Shown here piece by piece: positions 1-7,307 of a stretch of DNA of 29,756 nucleotides; position 1 is the stretch's first letter; every line of letters begins with the position of its first letter. A model generated the notes under the pieces. That model was not told the origin of the DNA. It saw nothing but the letters and a program-made list of their open reading frames with translations, and ran no database searches. The position numbers and the translations under genes are program-made. This DNA is from a virus: positions 1 to 29,756 of the IMG/VR virus record IMGVR_UViG_3300046753_000254; one strand, written 5' to 3'.

Positions 1-654
1 GCAGATAAGTACAATAGAAATAAATCATCGGATTTACAAACTCTTTTAAAGTTAGCAAAGAATACTCCATACCCAAAGGCAATTGATGAATCAGTAAACG
101 AAGCTAAAGAACCTGAAGTAATTACTCAATTAAGAAAAATCGTAAAAGATAAACAAAACGATTTGATTAAAGATACTAAGAGTGGTAAGAAGGTAAGAGT
201 TGATATGAATTCAGCAAACCTAATGGTTCAAGTATATGATGCACTTAAAAAACAATCTAATAAAGATAAGTTTGTTAAGAGTGGTATCGTAATGATGGGA
301 CACACATCATACAAACTTATGAAGAAAGAAAATATAACTGAGTATGATGTAGAAAACGGACAAGATATAAGAGAATTCGTAGAATTTATTGAATCATACA
401 AAGTTGATATAAATGAAGCGGAGTATCAAGGTAGAAAAGTTGAACTTGGTAAAATTTCACAAGGCGATGTTAAGAAGTTTAAAGTGTATGTAAAAAACGC
501 TAAAGGTAACGTAGTAAAAGTAAACTTTGGCCAAAAAGGAATGACTATCAAAAAGGGAAATCCTGGAGCTCGTAAATCATTTAGAGCACGAATGAATTGT
601 GATTCACCTGGACCACGATGGAAGGCAAGATATTGGTCTTGTAGAAAGTGGTAG
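1..654 (+). CDS. C-terminal part of a modular head-type protein (5' end outside window)
   Basis: The reading frame is open from base 1, so this is the last 217 residues of a longer protein; the TTG at 163 is internal. The visible part has three pieces: a short lead-in ending in ESVNE before A (window residues 30-35), a helical stretch (about 54-130), and, after a second INE before A at 136-140, a compact basic domain. That domain ends in ARKSFRARMNC and KARYWSCRKW, with two cysteines and many aromatic and basic residues. I recognise this C-terminal module as recurrent in aquatic T4-like phages, but no function is established that I know of. The xNE before A sites resemble prohead-protease cleavage sites, so I infer an internal head protein or other protease substrate. 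It ends 61 bases before the next gene. Confidence 0.7.
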   Translation, partial: ADKYNRNKSSDLQTLLKLAKNTPYPKAIDESVNEAKEPEVITQLRKIVKDKQNDLIKDTKSGKKVRVDMNSANLMVQVYDALKKQSNKDKFVKSGIVMMGHTSYKLMKKENITEYDVENGQDIREFVEFIESYKVDINEAEYQGRKVELGKISQGDVKKFKVYVKNAKGNVVKVNFGQKGMTIKKGNPGARKSFRARMNCDSPGPRWKARYWSCRKW

Positions 655-677
655 ATAGGTTTATTAATTATATTACC

Positions 678-686
678 ATATTTATT
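678..686 (+). promoter_or_regulatory. Putative late promoter motif ATATTTATT
   Basis: One of the recurring intergenic ATATTTAT(A/T) motifs. It ends 29 bases before the ATG at 716 and lies just after the stop of the first gene. Confidence 0.4.
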
Positions 687-715
687 ATAGAAGTTTAATT
701 TTAAAAAGGCAAATT

Positions 716-1048
716 ATGAGTACATTATTAATCATAGCATTAGTTATCGGTGTTGCAGTAGCAACTTATTTAGTATTATTATACACTGGAAAAATCAAAG
801 ATAGAGATGGAGATTTTATTCCTGATGTAGTAGAAGATACTGTAGAAGATATCAAAGAAGATGTAGCTGAAGTAAAATCAGAAGTAAAACGTAGAGTTAA
901 AAGAGTTAAAGAAGAACTTAAAGACGTTAAAGCTGCTGGTAAGAATTTAGCAAAACAATCTAAAGATGTTGTTGAAGCTGCAAAAGGTGGAAAACGAAAA
1001 GGTAGAAAACCTGCAAACAAAAAAAGAAAACCAGCTACTAAGAAATAA
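716..1048 (+). CDS. Small membrane-anchored protein with a calcium-loop-like motif
   Basis: This 110-residue protein starts with a hydrophobic helix (residues 3-23). DRDGDFIPD follows at 29-37, with acidic residues spaced as in EF-hand or thrombospondin type-3 calcium loops. Next comes a charged heptad-like helix rich in V, E, D and K (38-85), then a Lys/Arg-rich tail (88-110). AAAGG lies a few bases before the ATG. I do not recognise a named family. The likely topology is one membrane span with a long charged helix on one side. It is 8 bases upstream of another membrane-anchored protein and probably co-transcribed with the terminase. A role in lysis or at the membrane is possible, but context is the only support. 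Confidence 0.75.
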   Translation: MSTLLIIALVIGVAVATYLVLLYTGKIKDRDGDFIPDVVEDTVEDIKEDVAEVKSEVKRRVKRVKEELKDVKAAGKNLAKQSKDVVEAAKGGKRKGRKPANKKRKPATKK

Positions 1049-1056
1049 GGTAGTAG

Positions 1057-1656
1057 ATGGAAAAGTATTTCGGAAATTTTAAGAATCTGATAATCTTAGT
1101 ATTAATTATAGTAATAATTTTTCTAAGACAGTGTAGTGGTACAGGTGGAGTAAGTGATACTCCATCCGAGCCTACTATTATCACAAAAGTAGAAACGAAA
1201 TACGACACTATTACTAAAGAAGTTACAAAATACGTTCCTAAAATAGTTACTAGAATCAAAACTGAAATTGATACCATTAGGTTAACTCAGAAAATTGATA
1301 CTCTATCTATTTTAGAGGATTACTTCGCAAAATATGTTTATGAAGATTTTCAACAACTAGATTCTTTAAACTTAACAATTAAAGATACAATCTCTCAAAA
1401 CAAAATTTTATCAAGAAAAATATTCTACGATTTAATCTATCCTACAACAACTGTAACGGAAACGAAGTATATTAACCAAAGAGAATTCTATGTAGGATTC
1501 GGGTTAAATGGAACATCAAAACAATTTAATTATATTGGTGGTTCGATATTGTACAGAACAAAGAAGAAACAGGCGTTTGGATTAGGAATCGGATTGAATG
1601 ACCAATTTCAACCAATCTTATCTACTCAGTTTCTTTGGAAATTGGGAAAGAAATGA
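1057..1656 (+). CDS. Membrane-anchored protein with a beta-rich C-terminus, unknown function
   Basis: This 199-residue protein has an N-terminal transmembrane helix (about 11-23), then R24 and C26. A periplasm-like linker follows, rich in T, K, E and V with repeated KxxxxITK-type runs (40-80), then a helical middle (85-130). The C-terminus (142-199) alternates hydrophobic and polar residues with glycines (YVGFGLNG, GLGIGLND, STQFLWKLG), as in outer-membrane beta strands. One N-terminal anchor plus a C-terminal envelope-associating part resembles a one-protein spanin, but the cysteine context (LRQC) is not a proper lipobox. That reading is weak. AAGG precedes the ATG, and its TGA overlaps the terminase ATG, so the two are translationally coupled. 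Confidence 0.7.
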   Translation: MEKYFGNFKNLIILVLIIVIIFLRQCSGTGGVSDTPSEPTIITKVETKYDTITKEVTKYVPKIVTRIKTEIDTIRLTQKIDTLSILEDYFAKYVYEDFQQLDSLNLTIKDTISQNKILSRKIFYDLIYPTTTVTETKYINQREFYVGFGLNGTSKQFNYIGGSILYRTKKKQAFGLGIGLNDQFQPILSTQFLWKLGKK

Positions 1657-3224
1657 GTAAGAACATAAAAGAACTTATTAGGGAAGAGTACGTTAAGTGT
1701 GCTAAAGACCCAGTTTACTTTTTCAAAAAGTACTGTTATATACAACATCCAAAAAGAGGTAAAATTCTTTTTGATTTGTATCCTTTTCAAGAAGATGTTA
1801 TGGGTGAGTTTGATATTCACCGATACAATGTAATTCTTAAATCACGTCAGTTAGGTATCTCAACATTATCCGCAGGTTATTCTTTATGGATGATGTTATT
1901 TCACGAAGATAAAAACATATTGGTAATTGCAACTAAACAAGAGGTAGCTAAAAACTTAGTTACTAAAGTTAGGTATATGCATGAGAATTTACCGAGTTGG
2001 TTAAGAGGTGATACCGAAGAAGATAACAAACTATCCTTACGATTACGAAATGGTTCAACAATCAAAGCAACATCAGCTAGTGGTGATGCGGGTCGTTCTG
2101 AAGCATTATCAATGTTGATTATAGATGAGGGTGCCTTCATTAAAGGTATTGATGAGATATGGGCATCAGCTCAATCTACATTATCAACTGGTGGTAAAGC
2201 AATCGTGCTATCAACTCCAAATGGTGTTGGTAACTTCTTTCATAAAACTTGGTTAAAGGGTGAAGAAGGTGATGGTTGGAATCCAATCAAATTACATTGG
2301 ACTGTACATCCTGAAAGAAATGAAAAGTGGAGAGCAGAACAAACTCAACTATTAGGTGAGAAGATGGCAGCACAGGAATGTGATTGTGATTTTATATCAT
2401 CTGGTTATACAGTTGTAGATGGACAACTTCTAAAATGGTATGAAGAAACTCATGTACAAGAACCTGTTGAGAAAAGAGGGTTCGATGGAAATTATTGGTT
2501 ATGGTCACAACCAAACTATACAAGAGATTATATAGTAGTGGCCGATGTTGCGAGAGGTGATGGTGCAGATTACTCAGCATTTCACGTTATTGATGTAGAG
2601 AGTGTAGAGCAAGTTGCTGAGTACAAAGGTAAGATAGGAACTAAGGAGTATGGTAATATGTTAGTGAATGTTGCCACCGAATGGAATGATGCACTCTTAG
2701 TTATTGAAAACGCTAACATTGGTTGGGCATCTATTCAAGAGGCAATAGATAGAAATTATTCAAATCTATATTATTCATACAAAGAATTTGGATATACAGA
2801 TGGTGATATACATTTACAAAAAGGTTACGATTTAAAAGATAAATCACAAATGGTACCTGGATTCTCAATGACAAGTAGAACACGTCCATTGGTTATCTCA
2901 AAATTAGATACTTATATGAGAGAAAGAGTTCCTATTATTCGTTCTAAACGATTAATTGATGAACTTTTTACATTTATATGGAACGGTAGTAGGGCCGAAG
3001 CTCAACAAGGTTATAATGATGATTTAACAATATCATTTTCAACATCATTGTGGGTAAGAGATACGGCGTTGAAATTAAGACAACAAGGTATTGAATTAAA
3101 TAAAAGAGCATTACAACTTACATCAAAAAATAGTGGAGTATTTAAAACAACTCCACAGGTCGCCAAACAATCCTGGTCAATGAAAACAGGTAGAGGTGAT
3201 GAAGATATAAGTTGGTTACTCTAA
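1653..3224 (+). CDS. 17: Terminase large subunit (T4 gp17-like)
   Basis: This is the ATP-driven DNA-packaging motor and headful nuclease, which docks on the portal. It has 523 residues (T4 gp17 has 610). The ATPase domain shows a variant Walker A SRQLGIST (64-71), Walker B LIIDEGAF with D158/E159, and coupling motif LSTPNG (186-191). The RNase H-like nuclease domain has acidic residues at D298 (VVADVARGDGADYSAF), E352 (LLVIENANIGW) and D456/D457 (GYNDDL), as in gp17. I start at the ATG at 1653, which overlaps the previous stop as ATGA and has GGGAAAG upstream. An in-frame TTG at 1635 would add six residues inside the preceding gene. No small terminase is visible nearby, and the portal follows directly. 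Confidence 0.96.
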   Translation: MSKNIKELIREEYVKCAKDPVYFFKKYCYIQHPKRGKILFDLYPFQEDVMGEFDIHRYNVILKSRQLGISTLSAGYSLWMMLFHEDKNILVIATKQEVAKNLVTKVRYMHENLPSWLRGDTEEDNKLSLRLRNGSTIKATSASGDAGRSEALSMLIIDEGAFIKGIDEIWASAQSTLSTGGKAIVLSTPNGVGNFFHKTWLKGEEGDGWNPIKLHWTVHPERNEKWRAEQTQLLGEKMAAQECDCDFISSGYTVVDGQLLKWYEETHVQEPVEKRGFDGNYWLWSQPNYTRDYIVVADVARGDGADYSAFHVIDVESVEQVAEYKGKIGTKEYGNMLVNVATEWNDALLVIENANIGWASIQEAIDRNYSNLYYSYKEFGYTDGDIHLQKGYDLKDKSQMVPGFSMTSRTRPLVISKLDTYMRERVPIIRSKRLIDELFTFIWNGSRAEAQQGYNDDLTISFSTSLWVRDTALKLRQQGIELNKRALQLTSKNSGVFKTTPQVAKQSWSMKTGRGDEDISWLL

Positions 3225-3251
3225 AATTTGGATATTAAAAATATTTTTTGT

Positions 3252-3260
3252 ATATTTATA
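3252..3260 (+). promoter_or_regulatory. Putative late promoter motif ATATTTATA
   Basis: Exact copy of the recurring intergenic motif in the 65-base gap between terminase and portal. It ends 29 bases before the portal ATG. Confidence 0.45.
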
Positions 3261-3289
3261 GATTATAAGTAGATAATAAAGAAAAAATT

Positions 3290-5164
3290 ATGGCAGATAC
3301 TTCGTTATTCGGTAGATTAAAGAGATTATTCTCAACTCAGGTAGTTGTTAGGAGAGTCGGTAAAGATAAATTAAAGGTAGTAGATTCTTCTAGATTACAA
3401 GGAGATGGTAATCGTAGAGGTTCAGCTTATTATGATAGGTATGGAAGATTGCATGGTTCTAACTCAAGAAAGAATTGGCAAACATACAATGAAAGGTTTA
3501 ACTACCATTCAAACAAATTAGAACTATATACAGATTATGAAGCAATGGATAAAGATTCCATTATATCATCTATCTTAGATATATACTCAGATGAATGTAC
3601 ACTTAAAAATGATATGGGTGATGTACTTCGTATCAAATCAACAGATGAGAAGATAAAGAAAACATTACACAACTTATTCTATGATGTATTAAACATTGAG
3701 TTCAATCTTTGGTCTTGGGTAAGGGGTATGAACAAATATGGTGATTATTATGTTTACTTAGATATTGATGATGAGTTAGGTGTTGTAAATGCACAACCAC
3801 TATCTGTATATGAAACTAGAAGAGAAGAAGGGTATGATTTAGATAATCCTTACTCAGTAAGATTCGAAGTAGAAGAACAAAACACAAACGCAATCTCACA
3901 AAGAAACAATACTAAGTTTTTAGAATCATTTCAGGTAGGTCATTTTAGATTACTAACAGATACTAACTTCCTTCCTTATGGTCGTTCACTATTAGAAGGT
4001 GCAAGAAAGACTTGGAAACAATTAACTCTTATGGAAGATGCTATGATGATTCATAGAATTATGAGAGCACCTGAAAAAAGAGTATTTAAAATTGATATTG
4101 GAAACATTCCACCTGCAGAGGTTGATTCTTATATGGCAAACATCATAGACCAGATGAAGAAAATACCATATGTAAATGAAACTACTGGTGATTACAATCT
4201 TAAATTCAATATGCAGAATATGTTAGAAGATTACTATCTACCTGTGAGAGGTGGTGCTAGTGGTACTGAGATTGATACATTAAGTGGAATGGAATTTGGT
4301 GGTATTGATGATATTGAATACCTAAAGAATAGAATGTTAGCAGCACTTAAAGTTCCAAAAGCATTTATTGGATACGAAGAAGGTGTTGAAGGTAAAGCAA
4401 CATTAGCACAAGAAGATATTAGATTTGCTCGTTCTGTAGAAAGAATCCAAAAGATTGTACTTTCAGAATTAACTAAGATTGCGGTAGTACACTTATATTC
4501 ACAAGGATATACAGATGAAGAATTAGTAAACTTTGAATTAGAACTTACTAATCCATCTATTATATATGAGCAAGAGAAAGCAAACCTTTGGTCTGAAAAA
4601 GTATCTTTAGTTTCTGATATGAAAGATTTAAAAATGTTATCACAAGAATGGATGTATAAAAATATATTTAATATGAGTGATGATGAGTGGAAAAAAGAAC
4701 AGTATAATGTTCTTAATGATATTAAATTAGGATTTAGACATGACCAACTTGCCGAAGAAGGTAATGACCCAATTAAAACTGGTGAATCGTTTGGTACTCC
4801 ACATGATTTAGCAACATTACAACAAAGTGGTGAAGGTGGTGATGATAGTGGAGCAAACGCAGGATTCCCAACAGCAGAGGGGGGAGCACCAGAGGGTGGA
4901 TTTGAAGGAGCGGGTAGACCTAAAGAAAGTGGCAATTATCAAACGGATGAGAATCCATTTGGTAGAGACCCAATTGGTAGAAAGGCCTTATCACAGAAAG
5001 AATCATATACGGTTCGTAATAAAAAAGAAGTTGATGCATTCTTAGGTAATATGAAAACTAAAAGAAAAAGTAGAAATATTATAGTAGAATCGTTAAAAGA
5101 AGACAGTACAAATGAAACTTCTTCATTATTAGATGAAGAAAATATACTGAATTCTAATAATTAG
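3290..5164 (+). CDS. 20: Portal vertex protein (T4 gp20-like)
   Basis: This is the dodecameric portal ring, through which DNA is packaged and to which the neck attaches. The protein has 624 residues, longer than T4 gp20 (524). Typical gp20 signatures are present: MMIHRIMRAPEKRVFKIDIG near residues 250-270, the EDYYLPVR and GTEIDTLSG segment near 310-335, and YLKNRMLAALKVPK near 345. After about residue 500 comes a low-complexity Gly/Glu/Ser-rich tail (GGDDSGANAG, AEGGAPEGG) and a basic segment. That tail accounts for much of the extra length. There is no clear Shine-Dalgarno site before the ATG. The gene stands alone between two promoter-like motifs. Confidence 0.95.
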   Translation: MADTSLFGRLKRLFSTQVVVRRVGKDKLKVVDSSRLQGDGNRRGSAYYDRYGRLHGSNSRKNWQTYNERFNYHSNKLELYTDYEAMDKDSIISSILDIYSDECTLKNDMGDVLRIKSTDEKIKKTLHNLFYDVLNIEFNLWSWVRGMNKYGDYYVYLDIDDELGVVNAQPLSVYETRREEGYDLDNPYSVRFEVEEQNTNAISQRNNTKFLESFQVGHFRLLTDTNFLPYGRSLLEGARKTWKQLTLMEDAMMIHRIMRAPEKRVFKIDIGNIPPAEVDSYMANIIDQMKKIPYVNETTGDYNLKFNMQNMLEDYYLPVRGGASGTEIDTLSGMEFGGIDDIEYLKNRMLAALKVPKAFIGYEEGVEGKATLAQEDIRFARSVERIQKIVLSELTKIAVVHLYSQGYTDEELVNFELELTNPSIIYEQEKANLWSEKVSLVSDMKDLKMLSQEWMYKNIFNMSDDEWKKEQYNVLNDIKLGFRHDQLAEEGNDPIKTGESFGTPHDLATLQQSGEGGDDSGANAGFPTAEGGAPEGGFEGAGRPKESGNYQTDENPFGRDPIGRKALSQKESYTVRNKKEVDAFLGNMKTKRKSRNIIVESLKEDSTNETSSLLDEENILNSNN

Positions 5165-5165
5165 G

Positions 5166-5174
5166 ATATTTATT
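5166..5174 (+). promoter_or_regulatory. Putative late promoter motif ATATTTATT
   Basis: Exact copy of the recurring motif, two bases after the portal stop codon and 41 bases before the ATG at 5216. It may drive the 5216-7297 chain and the genes beyond. Confidence 0.4.
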
Positions 5175-5215
5175 AACAAATATATAGGTTACTCTACCAT
5201 AATTAGAGGTGAATA

Positions 5216-6064
5216 ATGAAGAAATTAAAACACAGTAAATACAAAAATACAGGAATTCTGTTCGAACTATTGGTTAGACAGATAGCTACTGATACTTTAA
5301 ACAACAGAGATTCTGTAGCTACTAAAATCATTAAGGAACATTTCAGTAAGAATACAGAATTAGCTAAAGAACTTAGATTATATAAGTTATTTATTGAAGA
5401 AAATTTCACGTCTGAATATAAAGCCTCTGAATTTGTAAACATTATTCTAAATGAGAGAACAAAATTAAACGAATCTTCATTAAGTAGACAAAAATACAAT
5501 TTAATTAAAGCAATTAAGAAAAATTTTGTAATAGAAGATTTCTTTAAGTATAGAGTTAATAACTATAAAGAGAATGCATCTATATATAAGTTATTCGAAC
5601 ACACTACATCGGATAATCCTAAAGAATATGTAGAATGTAAATCCACACTAATGGAATCTTTAACAGGTAAATCACAAAATACTGATAAAGTTGTATCTAC
5701 TATTAACGAAGAGTATTCTAAACAGCCAAAAGAAGTAAGATTACTTGCTTGGAAAATGTTGGTTGAGAATTTTAACAACAAATACACTACATTAACTGAT
5801 AAACAACAAGATATTCTTAGAGAATACATAAACTCAGTTGATAATTCTGAAAAATTAAAGAAATTTGTAGTAAGAGAATGTAACTCATTATCAAAAAATA
5901 TTAATTTAATTAAAGTTACTGATAAAGTTACTAAAATTAAAGTAAACGAAGTATTAAAACTAATCACCAAAGTAAAATCATCAAAAGTAATTACAGAATC
6001 TCAGATTTTATCATTACTAAGATACACCGAACTACATAATGAGTTAAAAAGGGTATTCAAATGA
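5216..6064 (+). CDS. Conserved phage protein of unknown function between portal and prohead protease
   Basis: This 282-residue protein is mostly helical and lysine-rich, with no membrane segment or signal peptide. It begins MKKLKHSKYKNTGILFELLV, a start I recognise as conserved in aquatic T4-like phages but cannot tie to a function. KLNE before S occurs near residue 86, matching the window's candidate cleavage pattern. It lies where T4 has the small prohead-core genes 67 and 68, so a prohead or assembly role is a positional guess. GAGGTG precedes the ATG. Its stop overlaps the next start as ATGA, indicating coupled translation. Confidence 0.85.
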   Translation: MKKLKHSKYKNTGILFELLVRQIATDTLNNRDSVATKIIKEHFSKNTELAKELRLYKLFIEENFTSEYKASEFVNIILNERTKLNESSLSRQKYNLIKAIKKNFVIEDFFKYRVNNYKENASIYKLFEHTTSDNPKEYVECKSTLMESLTGKSQNTDKVVSTINEEYSKQPKEVRLLAWKMLVENFNNKYTTLTDKQQDILREYINSVDNSEKLKKFVVRECNSLSKNINLIKVTDKVTKIKVNEVLKLITKVKSSKVITESQILSLLRYTELHNELKRVFK

Positions 6065-6549
6065 AAAGTTTTATAAAAGAAATAGAAGAAAAGTTTGAAG
6101 AAATCGAAGAAGCAAACGTAACTGGTAACTTAGATGGTGGTGAAGGACCGATTAAAACTCCTAATGCATTTTCAAAGAGTAAAGATGAGGATGATTTGGA
6201 TGATGACCATATTGAAGTATTAGGGTATAAGAAATCAAAAGAAAAAAAGATGAACACTGCTAAATTAGAATCATTAGAACGTAAGTTAGAGAATAAAATC
6301 AACGAAATATCTTATAAAGATTTCAAAAGAGATGAAAATCTAAAACAACATCAGAAGATTAATCATTCGATTAAAGAAATCAATAGTATGATGTTTAAGT
6401 TAGAAAGAATCGTTAATCAAAACGCTAAATTGAAAACTGAAGCTGGTGTTCATAATGGACAATATTGGAAATCAACTCAAAAAAGATTCGGTAAGATTTC
6501 AGAACGTATGTTAAAAGTAGCTAGAAACTTAAAAGAGTTATCATCGTGA
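6061..6549 (+). CDS. Conserved coiled-coil protein, possible prohead core component
   Basis: This 162-residue protein opens with a short acidic helix. The motif NVTGNLDGGEGPIKTPNAFS follows (about 20-39), which I recognise as a conserved block in marine T4-like phages. Then come an acidic cluster (KDEDDLDDDH), and from about residue 62 a long charged helix suited to coiled-coil formation. The C-terminus has GQYWKSTQKRFGKISERM. Its start overlaps the preceding stop by four bases, and its stop overlaps a GTG start of a 44-residue gene. The position between portal and protease corresponds to T4 genes 67/68. Function is not established. Confidence 0.85.
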   Translation: MKSFIKEIEEKFEEIEEANVTGNLDGGEGPIKTPNAFSKSKDEDDLDDDHIEVLGYKKSKEKKMNTAKLESLERKLENKINEISYKDFKRDENLKQHQKINHSIKEINSMMFKLERIVNQNAKLKTEAGVHNGQYWKSTQKRFGKISERMLKVARNLKELSS

Positions 6550-6680
6550 GTTCAGACAAAAAAATATTAAAAGAAGAACTTTCAAATAAGGATTTGGAAA
6601 ACATTCGTCTACTTATAAGATATGAAGTAGCACAAATCATGTTTGATTTATATAGAAAACGTAAAGTTTGGGGAGCATAA
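6546..6680 (+). CDS. 44-residue conserved small protein, coupled by GTGA and TAATG overlaps
   Basis: This short gene reads VSSDKKILKEELSNKDLENI and on, followed by IRLLIRYEVAQIMFDLYRKR and a final KVWGA. The GTG at 6546 overlaps the preceding TGA as GTGA. The TAA at 6678-6680 shares its last A with the ATG of the protease. It is acidic in the first half and then forms an amphipathic helix with a basic end. The two overlaps, and the way it exactly fills the gap between two genes, make it a convincing real gene. It lies where T4 carries small prohead genes. Function unknown. Confidence 0.75.
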   Translation: MSSDKKILKEELSNKDLENIRLLIRYEVAQIMFDLYRKRKVWGA

Positions 6681-7297
6681 TGGGCAGATTACTTATAGAT
6701 ACAATTCCTTTTACTATGACTAAGAGGCAAATCAACGAATCATTGGAAGATAACAATGGTAGATTGATTGTTAATGGTGTCCTACAACGTGCTGAAGCTG
6801 AAAACCAAAATGGTAGAGTTTATCCACGTTCAATCTTAGAAAGAGAAGTGGAAAAATACAAAGGTAGAGAAATTAAAGAAAATAGGGCTTTTGGTGAGTT
6901 AGACCATCCTGAATCTTCGGTAGTTGAACTAAAAAATACCTCACATATCATCAGAGAAGTATATTGGAAGGGTGATGATGTAATGGGTAAGGTAGAAGTA
7001 CTTAAAACTCCAGCAGGGAACATCCTTAAAGAACTTTTAGAGGCAGGTTGTACTGTTGGTATCTCTTCAAGAGGTATGGGTTCTGTAAAAGAAGCTAGTA
7101 ATGGTAAAACTGTTACTGTAGAAGATGATTTTGATTTAATTTGTTGGGATTTTGTATCAAACCCATCAACACATGGTGCATTTATGAGACCTATGAACGA
7201 ATCGGTAGTTGGAAAGAGTAAAACTCCATCATATAAGAAAATTAATACATTAGTAAGAGATATCATCTGTGAAATTGATGGTGTTTGTGCTATTTAG
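6680..7297 (+). CDS. 21: Prohead core protease (T4 gp21-like, family S80)
   Basis: This is the serine protease that matures the prohead by cutting scaffold, internal and capsid proteins. It has 205 residues (T4 gp21 has 212). The family blocks are RAEAENQNGRVYPR (37-50), FGELDHP with the probable catalytic histidine at 76, VGISSRGMGS with the probable catalytic serine at 129/130, and FDLICWDFVSNPSTHGAFM (151-169). I start at the ATG at 6680, which has GGGGAG just upstream and overlaps the previous stop. An in-frame TTG at 6668 would start inside that gene. INE before S (18-21) and MNE before S (172-175) fit self-processing at both ends, as T4 gp21 does. The putative substrate genes follow directly. 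Confidence 0.93.
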   Translation: MGRLLIDTIPFTMTKRQINESLEDNNGRLIVNGVLQRAEAENQNGRVYPRSILEREVEKYKGREIKENRAFGELDHPESSVVELKNTSHIIREVYWKGDDVMGKVEVLKTPAGNILKELLEAGCTVGISSRGMGSVKEASNGKTVTVEDDFDLICWDFVSNPSTHGAFMRPMNESVVGKSKTPSYKKINTLVRDIICEIDGVCAI

Positions 7298-7307
7298 GAG
7301 ATAATAA

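Noticed and set aside
1130-1140. Lipoprotein signal at the cysteine of the 199-residue membrane protein
   Set aside because: The residues before Cys26 (LRQ) do not fit a lipobox, so a plain membrane anchor is likelier.
1635-1652. TTG start for the terminase
   Set aside because: It would begin inside the preceding gene. The ATG at 1653 has a better upstream site and the ATGA overlap common in this phage.
3232-3249. AT-only hairpin followed by T residues after the terminase
   Set aside because: The stem is only five A/T pairs, so stability is too low to call a terminator in such AT-rich DNA.
4234-4935. Long minus-strand open frame opposite the portal gene
   Set aside because: Ser/Pro-rich translation typical of the reverse of Gly/Asp-rich coding sequence. 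It lies entirely inside the portal gene, with no start signal or neighbours on that strand.
4827-5045. Plus-strand 72-residue frame overlapping the portal gene's 3' part
   Set aside because: Wholly inside the portal gene in another frame, over the low-complexity tail, with no Shine-Dalgarno site.
6668-6679. TTG start for the prohead protease
   Set aside because: The ATG at 6680 has GGGGAG at good spacing and overlaps the previous stop as TAATG.
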